The translations under genes and the position numbers were made by a program. Shown piece after piece: positions 50,992 through 60,269 of a DNA stretch of 64,000 nt (its first letter is position 1; each line of letters begins with the position of its first letter). This DNA comes from Actimicrobium sp035984655. Lineage in GTDB: Bacteria; Pseudomonadota; Gammaproteobacteria; Burkholderiales; Burkholderiaceae_D. A model generated the notes under the pieces. It did no database searches, was not told the origin of the DNA, and saw only the letters and a list, made by a program, of their open reading frames with translations. Where the stretch lies: the NCBI RefSeq assembly GCF_035984655.1, contig NZ_JAXCHT010000004.1, positions 62,001-126,000 on the forward strand. The letters are read 5' to 3'.

Positions 50992-52625
50992 GGCATCTCC
51001 TGCAAGGGCATGTTCACGGAAACTTCGGTCCCGCCGCCCGGTTTGCCGCAGATGCGCACGCTGCCGCCGAAATGGCCGACCCGCTCCTGCATCCCGACCA
51101 GTCCCCACGAACGCTGTTCATGGATGCGCGCGGCGTCCAGGCCAATCCCGTCGTCCAGAATGGCGACATGCAGCTGCGTGCGCGAGCGGGTCGCGCGCAG
51201 CTCCACGCGTGACGCGCGGGCATGGCGATGGACGTTGGTCAGGGCTTCCTGCACGACCCGAAACAGGGCAATGCTGCGGTCGGGATCCAGCTCCGTGGCG
51301 GCGGCGGTGTCATCGATCGACACGGACCAATCCAGCCCGGCACTTTTCGCGGTGCGCTCGACCAGCCACTCGATCGCCGACCAGATTCCCAGTTCATCCA
51401 GCACGCTCGGTCGCAGGTCGGTGATGACGCGGCGCACCGTGCCAATGGCGCTGTCGGCCAGCCGTGTCGCTTCCAGCAACTGCGCATCGATGGTGAGGTC
51501 GTTGCGTCGGGCCTGGTCTGCCGCCACCGACAGATAGGCCCTGATTCCGGTGAGCAGACCGCCGAGCTCGTCATGAATTTCGCGCGCGATCCGCTTGCGC
51601 TCCTCTTCCTTGATCCGCTCCTGATGCGCGCTGAGCATGCGCAGCGTTTCCTGCGAGTCGCGCAATCCCTGCTCGGCCTCACGGTGCTCCGTGATGTCGA
51701 GATAGGAACCCACCATGCGCACCGGCGTATTGAATTCGTCGCGGATGATCTTGCCCCAGACCCGCACGTGCCGCACGCTCCCGTCGGCGCGCAGAAGGCG
51801 CCGCTCGCTGCGGTAGTCGCGGCCTTCATGGATGCAGCGCCAGAACAGGGCCGCCGCGGCGCCGCGGTCGTCCGGATGGGTCAGCTGGTTGGCCAGTGCG
51901 ACGGTCGGCTTGAGCGATTGCGGCGGCAGGCCGCAGATCGTGAAAATCTCGTCGGACCAGCGTAGCGTCTCGGCGGCAATGTCATAGACCCAGCTGCCCA
52001 GCTGGGTCACGCGCTGGGCGATGGTCAGGATGGTCTTGGTGTCGATCAGGGTTTGTTCCGCGCGGCGTCGCTCGTTGACTTCCTGGCGCAGCAGCGCATT
52101 CGAGAACAGCAGTTCGGCGGTGCGTTCCCGCACCTGATCCTCCAGCGCGGCACGGCCGATGCGCAGCGTGTCTTCGGCCGCCACCAGTGCTGTCACATCG
52201 CGTTGAATGCCTGCGTAAAAATGCGCCGCACCCGTGTCGGACTGGAGTGGGTACAGCGTCATTTCATTCCAGAACATGCTGCCGTCGCGGCGGTAGTTGC
52301 GCAACGTGATCCTGACCGGCAGGCGCGCGCAAATGGCTACGCGCACACGGTCATTGGCATTCTGGTCGACATTCTCGTTTTGCAGAAACGCGCAGCTGCG
52401 GCCAATCACTTGCTCCAGCGGGTAGCCAGTCAGCCGCGCGAATGCAGGATTGGCGAACACGATCGGCATGCCGGGCAAACTGGTGTCGCAAATGACAATG
52501 CCGTCGGCGCTGTCGTCGACAATGGATTCGGTGAAACGGAGTTGCAGTACGCTATCCATGCTGGCCTTGGCCAGACCGGCTGCCAGGGCGGGGCGGTCTG
52601 GATCGATGTCGATCTGATCAAGCAA
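50988..52625 (-). CDS. soluble LOV-PAS histidine kinase (HisKA_3 type), possible blue-light sensor
   Basis: 545 residues, no membrane helix. PAS 1 (about 28-145) has LOV features: NPAFARLTGY, GRSCAFLQ with Cys78 in the flavin-adduct position, LRNYRRDGSMFWNEMTL (Asn110, Asn120) and GIQRDVT (Gln141). The usual GxNCRFLQ is altered at two places (Ser for Asn, Ala for Arg). A coiled coil (150-195), second PAS with PAC (about 205-315), HisKA_3 with RKRIAREIHDELGGLLTGI and a HATPase with SWGLVGMQERVGHFGG follow. Sits between a periplasmic binding protein gene and its regulator. Confidence 0.88.
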   Translation of the reverse strand: MLDQIDIDPDRPALAAGLAKASMDSVLQLRFTESIVDDSADGIVICDTSLPGMPIVFANPAFARLTGYPLEQVIGRSCAFLQNENVDQNANDRVRVAICARLPVRITLRNYRRDGSMFWNEMTLYPLQSDTGAAHFYAGIQRDVTALVAAEDTLRIGRAALEDQVRERTAELLFSNALLRQEVNERRRAEQTLIDTKTILTIAQRVTQLGSWVYDIAAETLRWSDEIFTICGLPPQSLKPTVALANQLTHPDDRGAAAALFWRCIHEGRDYRSERRLLRADGSVRHVRVWGKIIRDEFNTPVRMVGSYLDITEHREAEQGLRDSQETLRMLSAHQERIKEEERKRIAREIHDELGGLLTGIRAYLSVAADQARRNDLTIDAQLLEATRLADSAIGTVRRVITDLRPSVLDELGIWSAIEWLVERTAKSAGLDWSVSIDDTAAATELDPDRSIALFRVVQEALTNVHRHARASRVELRATRSRTQLHVAILDDGIGLDAARIHEQRSWGLVGMQERVGHFGGSVRICGKPGGGTEVSVNMPLQEMP

Positions 52626-52632
52626 ACATTGC

Positions 52633-53745
52633 TTATTTCAACCAGATCTTACGATACTCGTCACGGTATCCGTTACCCGGATCGAAAGCATTCTTGCTGC
52701 CGCCATGAAATGCGTTGTTTTCAATCGTGGCCAGATAGGCGGGGGAAGTGTAGCCGCTGGGTTTGACGCCGGCGATGGCACGGTTGAGCTCGTCGACGAT
52801 TTGCCAGCCCTGCAGATTGAGCGGCTCGGGAATGGTACCGATCTGAAGCTGCTTGTTGCGAATGCGCTGATAGGCGGTGTCGCTGCCATCACCAGCGGCA
52901 ATCGCCTGCAAGCGGCCCAGTGTCGCGGCCATGGCAGGGTCTGCGCCTGGCGCGGTGAGCAAATCGAAATACAGGTCATTCATGCCGATCATGTGCGTCC
53001 AGCGATTGCCGAAGCGCTTCGACAGGTCGGTAATCCGTTGCCTGAACTGGGCGATGGTTTCCGTCGCGGGCACCTCCTCGACACTCAGCAACGAGCAGGT
53101 TTGGCATTGTTTGATTACATCGGTGGCATCGACCGACTTGGCAGCCGCATAGGCGCTGGACGAGTCGACAAACACCACGACCCCGGCGCGGCCCTTTGAT
53201 TCAACCACGCCATACAGCGCGGCGATCTGCCCCACTTCGCGTGGGTCGGTGCCGACGTTGGTGAACAGACCTTCGCCCTGTACCGCTCGGGTGGCGGCGT
53301 GCCAGCCCACCACGGGAACGTTGAGTTTTGCCGCCGCTGCCAGTTCACGGGTCTGGTTGCGCGCATCGGCGCCGGCCAGCACGATACCGTCAGGCTTGAG
53401 CGCCAGCGCACGGCTGAAGGCCTCGGCGCGCCGACCCGGCACACCATAGCAATCGACTACCTGGACATTCCAGCCGACGGCCGCACCGGCTTCCTTGACG
53501 CCGCTTGCCACCCGGGCCGTGCCCTTGTCGCGCAAATCGGCGCCAATGAACACGATGACTTTGCTGGATGCGGCCTTGGGGCCGGCGACCGGACCTTCCC
53601 AATGATTCGAATACCCTTGCGCCCGGGCCACCCTGGCGTTGGCGCGACCCAGAAAAATGGCAGGGTCTTCCTGCGCAACGGCAGCGCCGACGATGCCGAA
53701 TACGGCAGCAAACAGGACAACAGTCTTGGTCAGGGTCGATTTCAT
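52633..53745 (-). CDS. periplasmic sugar-binding-type protein (PBP1 fold)
   Basis: 370 residues from ATG 53745. Signal peptide KTVVLFAAVFGIVGAAVA. Type I periplasmic binding fold: KVIVFIGADLRDKGTARVASGVKEAGAAVGWNV, DGIVLAGAD, VPVVGWHAA, and the second lobe with HMIGMNDLYFDLL. No ABC ATPase or permease is adjacent; instead its stop is 7 bp before the kinase gene. It may be a ligand-sensing partner, as TorT/LuxP-like proteins are, although this kinase has no periplasmic part. Confidence 0.85.
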   Translation of the reverse strand: MKSTLTKTVVLFAAVFGIVGAAVAQEDPAIFLGRANARVARAQGYSNHWEGPVAGPKAASSKVIVFIGADLRDKGTARVASGVKEAGAAVGWNVQVVDCYGVPGRRAEAFSRALALKPDGIVLAGADARNQTRELAAAAKLNVPVVGWHAATRAVQGEGLFTNVGTDPREVGQIAALYGVVESKGRAGVVVFVDSSSAYAAAKSVDATDVIKQCQTCSLLSVEEVPATETIAQFRQRITDLSKRFGNRWTHMIGMNDLYFDLLTAPGADPAMAATLGRLQAIAAGDGSDTAYQRIRNKQLQIGTIPEPLNLQGWQIVDELNRAIAGVKPSGYTSPAYLATIENNAFHGGSKNAFDPGNGYRDEYRKIWLK

Positions 53746-53917
53746 TTTATTATTTGTTTGAAAGTGAAGACGATCATGCCAGCCGATTCGTGGCCAGGCG
53801 CACGACACCAAATTACAGCCCGTTCATCGGTTACCAGGCCAAGCTTGAACAAATAGCATGTTTTGTTGCCATTGGTCAATTGATGTCGCTGCAGTGCTGT
53901 TTGATTCCGACAACGCG

Positions 53918-55432
53918 TCAGGCCAGCCGCAGTTGGGTGGGTGCCAGAGGCCCCTCGCTGATCTTGAAAATGGCCATTGCACCGGTCAACTCGATGGCTT
54001 GATCCTGCATGCTCTCGGCAGCTGCGGCAGCCTGTTCGACCAGTGCCGCATTTTGCTGGGTCATTTCATCCATCTGGGTGATCGCCTGGTTGACTTCGGC
54101 GATGCCAGCGCTCTGTTCCTGGCTGGCGGCAGTGATCTCGCCCATGATCTGCACCACATGATTGACCGAGGTGACGATCTCATGCATCGTTTTGCCGGCT
54201 TCATCGACCAGCTTGCTGCCGGTGCTGACCTTGTCGACCGAGTCACCGATCAGACCCTTGATCTCGCGGGCCGCGGTCGCCGAGCGCTGCGCCAGATTGC
54301 GCACTTCGGCCGCCACCACGGCGAAGCCGCGGCCCTGTTCGCCGGCGCGCGCAGCTTCAACCGCCGCATTCAACGCCAGAATGTTGGTCTGGAAAGCAAT
54401 GCTGTCGATCACACCAATGATGTCGGCGATCTTGCGCGCGCTTTCGGTGATTGAATTCATCGTCATTACGACCTGTCCGACCACCGCGCCGCCCTTGACG
54501 GCAAAGCTGGAGGCGGAAATCACCAGGGCATTGGCCTCGCGCGCATGCTCGGCATTCTGCCGGACGGTTTCCGTGAGTTCCTCCATCGACGAGGCGGTCT
54601 GTTCGAGTGAGCTGGCCTGGGATTCGGTGCGAGAGGACAGATCGGCATTGCCCGTTGCAATTTCCCGCGAGGCTGTCGCGATCGTCTCGCTGCTCTGGCG
54701 TAACCGGGTGATGGTGCGCGTCAGACTGTCGTTCATGTCCTTGAGCGACTGCATCATCGCACCGGTTTCGTCGCCCGAATTGACTTCGATCCGGCCGGTC
54801 AGATCGCCATCGGCGACGCGGCGCGCAATCACGACGGCTTCGCGCAACGGCCGCACGATGCTGCGGGTGATGAAGAATGCCACGCCACCAGTCAGCAGCA
54901 ACGCAATGGCGGTCAGTGCCAGGGTCAGGTTGCGGGCTTGCAGGTAGGTGTTGCGGGAGTCCTTGCTGGAGGCATCGACCCGTTGCATCTGCACCGCGAT
55001 GATGGCGTTGAGCGCGGTGCGGTAGGCCAGTTGCGGCGCCTTGAAATCGGTCATCAGGAAATCGGTTGCCTGCTCGATCTTGTAACCGGCCACGGTCTTG
55101 AGGAATTCTTCCTGTCCGGCCAGATATTTTGCGCGCGCCGCGGCCAGGGTTGCGATCAGCTGGCGGTCCGGTCCGGTCTGCATCAGGGCATCGAGTTTGC
55201 CGGTGCGCTCCCGAATCGACTGGTTGGCCGCCTTGACCTGCGCCAGCTCGAGCTTGACCTTGCTCGGATCGAGCAGCACCAGCGTGTTGCGCATCGATTT
55301 TTCGCCGTCATCGAGCGTGGCCAGAATTTGGTAAGGCAGAAGCGTGCCGGGGACCTGATTGTTGACCAGTTGATCGGTTACCTTGTTGAGCGCATCCAGA
55401 CTGACAACGCCGACGCCGGAAATGGCCAGCAT
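53918..55432 (-). CDS. methyl-accepting chemotaxis protein with altered 5' end
   Basis: 504 residues if translated from ATG 55432. 4-helix-bundle sensor domain (to about 165), membrane helix about 165-190, HAMP, and the signalling tip IDSIAFQTNILALNAAVEAARAGEQGRGFAVVA. The best start signals (CCGGAGACAAC then ATGAAACTGTCG at 55461) open a different frame that ends after 9 codons at TGATG, whose ATG re-enters the MCP frame inside helix 1. A small deletion has probably shifted the frame; alternatively a TTG/ATG at 55540 gives 540 residues. Function is doubtful. Confidence 0.85.
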   Translation of the reverse strand: MLAISGVGVVSLDALNKVTDQLVNNQVPGTLLPYQILATLDDGEKSMRNTLVLLDPSKVKLELAQVKAANQSIRERTGKLDALMQTGPDRQLIATLAAARAKYLAGQEEFLKTVAGYKIEQATDFLMTDFKAPQLAYRTALNAIIAVQMQRVDASSKDSRNTYLQARNLTLALTAIALLLTGGVAFFITRSIVRPLREAVVIARRVADGDLTGRIEVNSGDETGAMMQSLKDMNDSLTRTITRLRQSSETIATASREIATGNADLSSRTESQASSLEQTASSMEELTETVRQNAEHAREANALVISASSFAVKGGAVVGQVVMTMNSITESARKIADIIGVIDSIAFQTNILALNAAVEAARAGEQGRGFAVVAAEVRNLAQRSATAAREIKGLIGDSVDKVSTGSKLVDEAGKTMHEIVTSVNHVVQIMGEITAASQEQSAGIAEVNQAITQMDEMTQQNAALVEQAAAAAESMQDQAIELTGAMAIFKISEGPLAPTQLRLA

Positions 55433-55561
55433 CACCAACAGGCCGGATTCGACAGTTTCATGTTGTCTCCGGAGAAAGCCAGTTTTTTTGAAGCGATTTT
55501 TTGCTTTGACTATAGACCAATTCCCGTCGAGAAACATCAAACGCGTGCGTTTGTCGCGTAC

Positions 55562-56812
55562 TTATCCAAATCTGCGCAACGCGTCGATCGCCAGCCCGGT
55601 ACCAATGCTGCCAAATAGATCACCTTCTACCTGACGCGCGTCCGGTACCAGTCGTGCCACGCGTTGGCGCAGCGAGCCAACGCCACTTGAGCCGCCGGTA
55701 AAAAACACGGTATCGACCGCGCTGGCATCGACGCCGGCATCACGCAACAGGGCGGCGATGGTGCTCTCGACCCAGCCCATCAAGTGCGCGATGGCATCAT
55801 CGAAATCGGCGCGCGTAATGGTCAAGTGCGGGCACGACGCGATCCGATCGAGGTCGAGCACCACTGATTCGGCCTGGGACAAGGCAATCTTGCCTTCCTC
55901 GACCTGCATCGCCAGCCAGTGACCGCCGCGCTCGCGAATCAGTGCCATCAAGCGCTCAAGCTTGTCCCGCGCGCGCGCGTCGCGCGCGATGTCGTTGAGC
56001 TGCAGCCAGGCCTTCTGGGTATAGGCCAGATTGATGGTGTGCCAGGTGGCCAGATTGAAGTAATAGCTGGAGGGCACCTCGCTATCGTTGTTCAGGCGGC
56101 TGCCCATGCCCAGCAACGGCATCACCGACGACAGGCTCAGATACTTGTCAAAATCGGTGCCGCCGATGTGGACGCCGCCGGTGGCCAGGATATCGTTGCG
56201 ACGGTCGGCCTGGCGGGCGCGCTGGGGCGACAGGCGCACCAGCGAGAAGTCCGAGGTTCCGCCGCCGATATCGGCCACCAGCACCAGCTCTTCACGGGTG
56301 ATCTGCGATTCGTAATCGAACGCCGCGGCGATCGGCTCGAACTGGAACGCGACATGCCGGAATCCGGCCGCCGCCGCGATGTCGGCCAGCGTTTGCTCGG
56401 CGAGCCGGTCGGCCTTGGCGTCGTTGTCAATAAAGAAAACGGGGCGGCCAATGACGGCGTGCGCAAACGACTGGTCGCTGGCGGTCTCGGCGCGCTGCCT
56501 GAGTTCGCCAATGAACTGTTGCAGCAGTTGGCGAAATGGCACCGCGCGCCCCAGTACCTCGGTTTGGCCATCGATCAGGCTGGTGCCCAGCAAGCTCTTG
56601 AGCGAGCGCATCAGGCGACCCTCATGCCCGGCCAGATAGTTCACCAGCGCGGCGCGGCCAAAGCTGACCTGGTCATCCTCGGCATTGAAGAACACCACCG
56701 ATGGCAGCGTGAGCTTTCCGTCTTCCAGCGGCAACAGCGTCGGGCGCCCGGGACGGGACACCCCCACCGTGGAATTCGAGGTGCCGAAATCGACACCGCA
56801 GGCATTGGCCAT
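55562..56812 (-). CDS. Hsp70-family chaperone, YegD type
   Basis: 416 residues, only the actin-like ATPase part of Hsp70. Phosphate loops ACGVDFGTSNSTVGV near the start, VADIGGGTSDFSLV near 195 and FFTGGSSGVGSLR near 380. No substrate-binding domain, as in E. coli YegD. Role in the cell is unknown. Divergent from icmF; the 166 bp between them hold a 20-bp palindrome. Confidence 0.9.
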   Translation of the reverse strand: MANACGVDFGTSNSTVGVSRPGRPTLLPLEDGKLTLPSVVFFNAEDDQVSFGRAALVNYLAGHEGRLMRSLKSLLGTSLIDGQTEVLGRAVPFRQLLQQFIGELRQRAETASDQSFAHAVIGRPVFFIDNDAKADRLAEQTLADIAAAAGFRHVAFQFEPIAAAFDYESQITREELVLVADIGGGTSDFSLVRLSPQRARQADRRNDILATGGVHIGGTDFDKYLSLSSVMPLLGMGSRLNNDSEVPSSYYFNLATWHTINLAYTQKAWLQLNDIARDARARDKLERLMALIRERGGHWLAMQVEEGKIALSQAESVVLDLDRIASCPHLTITRADFDDAIAHLMGWVESTIAALLRDAGVDASAVDTVFFTGGSSGVGSLRQRVARLVPDARQVEGDLFGSIGTGLAIDALRRFG

Positions 56813-56916
56813 GAAACACTTTCGTCGTGCTGAAGGGGGTGACGATGATAGTCGAACAGGGGCGCGAAGTCTTGCGTTTCTTCGCCCGGCAGCAAAGCAG
56901 CGACCGGCCTGCGCCT

Positions 56917-56936
56917 TGACGTTAACGTTAACGTCA
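56917..56936. promoter_or_regulatory. 20-bp perfect palindrome, probable operator for icmF
   Basis: TGACGTTAACGTTAACGTCA reads the same on both strands, with internal GTTAAC twice. It ends 42 bp before the icmF ATG and lies 105 bp upstream of the yegD-like ATG. The form suits a TetR- or MerR-family acyl-CoA regulator; none is encoded here. Confidence 0.7.
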
Positions 56937-56978
56937 GCTACCGTAGGCGGTCATGCATCCTTCCTCATCGAGACCCTC

Positions 56979-59900
56979 ATGACCGACCTGTCGATTGCCC
57001 AAAAACTCACCGAATACAAACCTGCCAACAAGGTGCGTTTCATCACGGCAGCGTCGTTGTTCGACGGACATGATGCCTCGATCAACATCATGCGCCGCAT
57101 CCTGATGGCCAATGGCGCCGAAGTGATCCATCTTGGCCATAACCGCTCGGTCGACGATATCGTCACCGCCGCCTTGCAGGAAGACGCCCAGGGCATTGCG
57201 CTGTCGAGTTACCAGGGCGGCCACGTTGAATATTTCAAGTACATGATCGATCTGCTGCGCGAACGCGGTGGCGCGCACATCAAGGTGTTTGGCGGTGGCG
57301 GTGGGGTGATTGTCCCGGAAGAAATTGCCGAGTTGCATGCTTACGGCGTGACCCGCATCTTCAGTCCTGAAGACGGCCAGCGCATGGGCCTGGTCGGCAT
57401 GATCCTGTCGATGATCCAGGCCTGCGACATCGACTTGTCACAGTACGCACCAACCACGCTGGACGCCTTGACCGAGGGCGATATCGCGTCGCGGCACCGG
57501 CCGCTGGCGCAACTCATTACCGCGCTCGAGAACGACAAGGCCGCGCCCGCACTGCGCGCCGAACTGCTGGCCGCGGCAGCCATCATCCGCACCCCGGCGC
57601 TGGGCATCACCGGTACCGGCGGCGCCGGTAAGTCCTCGCTGACCGATGAACTGATCCGACGCATCCGGCTCGATCAGGACGATGCGCTGAACATCGCCAT
57701 CATCTCGATCGATCCGTCGCGTCGCAAATCCGGTGGCGCGTTGCTGGGCGACCGGATTCGCATGAATGCGATCAGCCCGTGGCACGGCAAGGTGCGCGTG
57801 TTCATGCGCTCGCTGGCCACGCGCGAAGCCGGCTCCGAAATCTCGCAAGCGCTGCCTGACGTGATTGCCGCCTGCAAGGTGGCCGGGTTTGATCTGCTGA
57901 TCGTCGAAACCTCCGGCATCGGCCAGGGCGACGCCGCCATCGTGCCGCACGTCGATGTCAGCATGTACGTGATGACACCGGAATTCGGCGCCGCCTCGCA
58001 GCTCGAAAAAATCGACATGCTCGATTTCGCCGATTTCGTGGCGATCAACAAGTTCGACCGTAAGGGCTCGCTCGATGCGTTGCGCGATGTCGCCAAGCAG
58101 TACCAGCGCAATCGCGAACTCTGGAGCCAACGTCCGGACGAGATGCCGGTGTTCGGCACCCAGGCATCGCGTTTCAACGACGATGGCGTCACTGCGCTGT
58201 ATCAGGGTTTGCTGCCGGCCTTGAGCGCACGTGGATTGCAGGCCCGTGCCAGCAAGCTGGCGCCGGTCAGCGTGCGTTACTCGTCCGGCAAGAACGCCAT
58301 CGTGCCGCCGGCGCGCAGCCGCTATCTGGCCGAGATCGCCGACTGCGTGCGCGGCTATCATCGCTTCACGGTCAAGCAGGTCAAGCTGGCGCGCGAGCGG
58401 CAGCAGTTGACCGAGGCCGCGCGCATGCTCGCGGAATCCGGCGCCGAAGACGCTGCCGCACTCCATGCCCTGGCCACGCAGCGCGAGGCGGCATTGAGCG
58501 CCGAATCCAGAAAACTGGTGGCGATGTGGCCGCAGATGCAAGCCGCCTATGCCGGCGACGAATACGTCGTCAGGATCCGCGACAAGGAACTGCGCACGCA
58601 GCTGGTCACCACCACGTTGTCCGGCACCAGGATCCGCAAGGTTGCCTTGCCGCGCTATCAGGACCACGGCGAGATCCTGCGCTGGCTGATGCAGGAAAAC
58701 GTGCCGGGCTCGTTCCCGTTCACCGCCGGCGTGTTTGCCTTCAAGCGCGAGAACGAGGACCCGACCCGCATGTTTGCCGGCGAAGGCGATCCGTTCCGCA
58801 CCAACCGCCGCTTCAAGCTGGTGTCCGAAGGCATGGACGCCAAGCGCCTGTCGACCGCGTTTGATTCGGTCACGCTGTACGGCGCCGACCCGGCGCTGCG
58901 GCCGGACATTTACGGCAAGGTCGGCAACTCCGGCGTCTCGGTGGCGACCCTGGATGACATGAAGGCGCTGTACGACGGCTTCGATCTGACCAGCCCGTCG
59001 ACTTCAGTATCGATGACGATCAACGGACCGGCGCCGACCATCCTGGCGATGTTCATGAACACCGCGATCGACCAGAACCTGGAGAAATTCCGCGTCGATA
59101 ACGGCCGTGAACCGACCTCCGATGAAGCCGCCAAGATCCGCGCCTGGGTCCTGCAAAATGTGCGCGGCACGGTGCAGGCCGACATCCTGAAAGAAGATCA
59201 GGGGCAGAACACCTGCATCTTCTCGACCGAGTTTTCGTTGAAGGTGATGGGCGATATCCAGCAGTATTTCGTGCACCATCAGGTGCGCAATTTCTACTCG
59301 GTGTCGATCTCCGGATACCACATCGCCGAGGCTGGCGCCAATCCGATCTCGCAGCTTGCGTTCACGCTGTCGAACGGCTTTACCTTCGTCGAAGCGTATC
59401 TGGCGCGCGGCATGAACATCGATGATTTCGCACCCAACCTGTCGTTTTTCTTCAGTAACGGGATGGACCCGGAATACACCGTGCTTGGGCGCGTCGCCCG
59501 GCGCATCTGGGCGGTGGCAATGCGCGAGAAATACGGCGCCAACGATCGCGCCCAGAAGCTCAAGTATCACATCCAGACTTCCGGCCGTTCGCTGCATGCG
59601 CAGGAGATCGACTTCAACGATATCCGCACCACGCTGCAGGCGCTGATTGCGATCTACGACAACTGCAATTCCCTGCATACCAATGCGTACGACGAGGCGA
59701 TCACCACGCCGACCGACGAATCGGTGCGCCGTGCCCTGGCGATCCAGCTGATCATCAACCGCGAATGGGGCCTGGCCAAGAATGAGAACCCGAACCAGGG
59801 CAGCTTCATCATCGACGAACTGACCGACATGGTCGAAGAGGCGGTGCTGCTGGAATTCGAACGCATCGCCGAACGGGGCGGCGTGCTCGGCGCCATGGAA

Positions 59901-60263
59901 ACCGGTTATCAGCGCGGCAAGATCCAGGAAGAATCGATGCTGTACGAACACCAGAAACACGATGGCACCTTGCCGATCATCGGTGTCAATACCTTCCGCA
60001 ATCCGAAGGCGGGCGACACGCCGCAGAAGATCGAACTGGCGCGCTCGACCGATGCAGAGAAGCAGTCGCAGCTGGCGCGTCTGACGACCTTTCATGCGAC
60101 CCATGCCGATACCGCTGCAGCGATGCTGGCAAAGCTGCAGCAAACCGTGATCGACGATGGCAATGTGTTCGAACAGTTGATGGAAGCAGTGCGGGTGTGC
60201 TCGCTGGGTCAGATCACCGACGCGCTGTTTGCGGTGGGCGGGCAATACCGGCGCAACATGTAA
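56979..60263 (+). CDS. icmF: fused isobutyryl-CoA mutase (IcmF)
   Basis: 1094 residues, typical IcmF length. Order: B12-binding domain (about 18-155; SLFDGHDASINIM with His31 as cobalt ligand), MeaB-like G-protein chaperone (about 200-500; Walker A GTGGAGKSS near 212), then the acyl-CoA mutase barrel (about 540-1094). It interconverts isobutyryl-CoA and n-butyryl-CoA and also acts on pivalyl-type substrates, with adenosylcobalamin. Start at 56979 (MTDLSIAQKL); the frame is open 98 codons further up but that crosses the operator and the divergent gene. Confidence 0.95.
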   Translation: MTDLSIAQKLTEYKPANKVRFITAASLFDGHDASINIMRRILMANGAEVIHLGHNRSVDDIVTAALQEDAQGIALSSYQGGHVEYFKYMIDLLRERGGAHIKVFGGGGGVIVPEEIAELHAYGVTRIFSPEDGQRMGLVGMILSMIQACDIDLSQYAPTTLDALTEGDIASRHRPLAQLITALENDKAAPALRAELLAAAAIIRTPALGITGTGGAGKSSLTDELIRRIRLDQDDALNIAIISIDPSRRKSGGALLGDRIRMNAISPWHGKVRVFMRSLATREAGSEISQALPDVIAACKVAGFDLLIVETSGIGQGDAAIVPHVDVSMYVMTPEFGAASQLEKIDMLDFADFVAINKFDRKGSLDALRDVAKQYQRNRELWSQRPDEMPVFGTQASRFNDDGVTALYQGLLPALSARGLQARASKLAPVSVRYSSGKNAIVPPARSRYLAEIADCVRGYHRFTVKQVKLARERQQLTEAARMLAESGAEDAAALHALATQREAALSAESRKLVAMWPQMQAAYAGDEYVVRIRDKELRTQLVTTTLSGTRIRKVALPRYQDHGEILRWLMQENVPGSFPFTAGVFAFKRENEDPTRMFAGEGDPFRTNRRFKLVSEGMDAKRLSTAFDSVTLYGADPALRPDIYGKVGNSGVSVATLDDMKALYDGFDLTSPSTSVSMTINGPAPTILAMFMNTAIDQNLEKFRVDNGREPTSDEAAKIRAWVLQNVRGTVQADILKEDQGQNTCIFSTEFSLKVMGDIQQYFVHHQVRNFYSVSISGYHIAEAGANPISQLAFTLSNGFTFVEAYLARGMNIDDFAPNLSFFFSNGMDPEYTVLGRVARRIWAVAMREKYGANDRAQKLKYHIQTSGRSLHAQEIDFNDIRTTLQALIAIYDNCNSLHTNAYDEAITTPTDESVRRALAIQLIINREWGLAKNENPNQGSFIIDELTDMVEEAVLLEFERIAERGGVLGAMETGYQRGKIQEESMLYEHQKHDGTLPIIGVNTFRNPKAGDTPQKIELARSTDAEKQSQLARLTTFHATHADTAAAMLAKLQQTVIDDGNVFEQLMEAVRVCSLGQITDALFAVGGQYRRNM

Positions 60264-60269
60264 CGGCGA

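Noticed and set aside
56685..56978. 98-codon extension of icmF
   Set aside because: It runs through the operator and the divergent Hsp70 gene; B12 domain starts normally after 56979.
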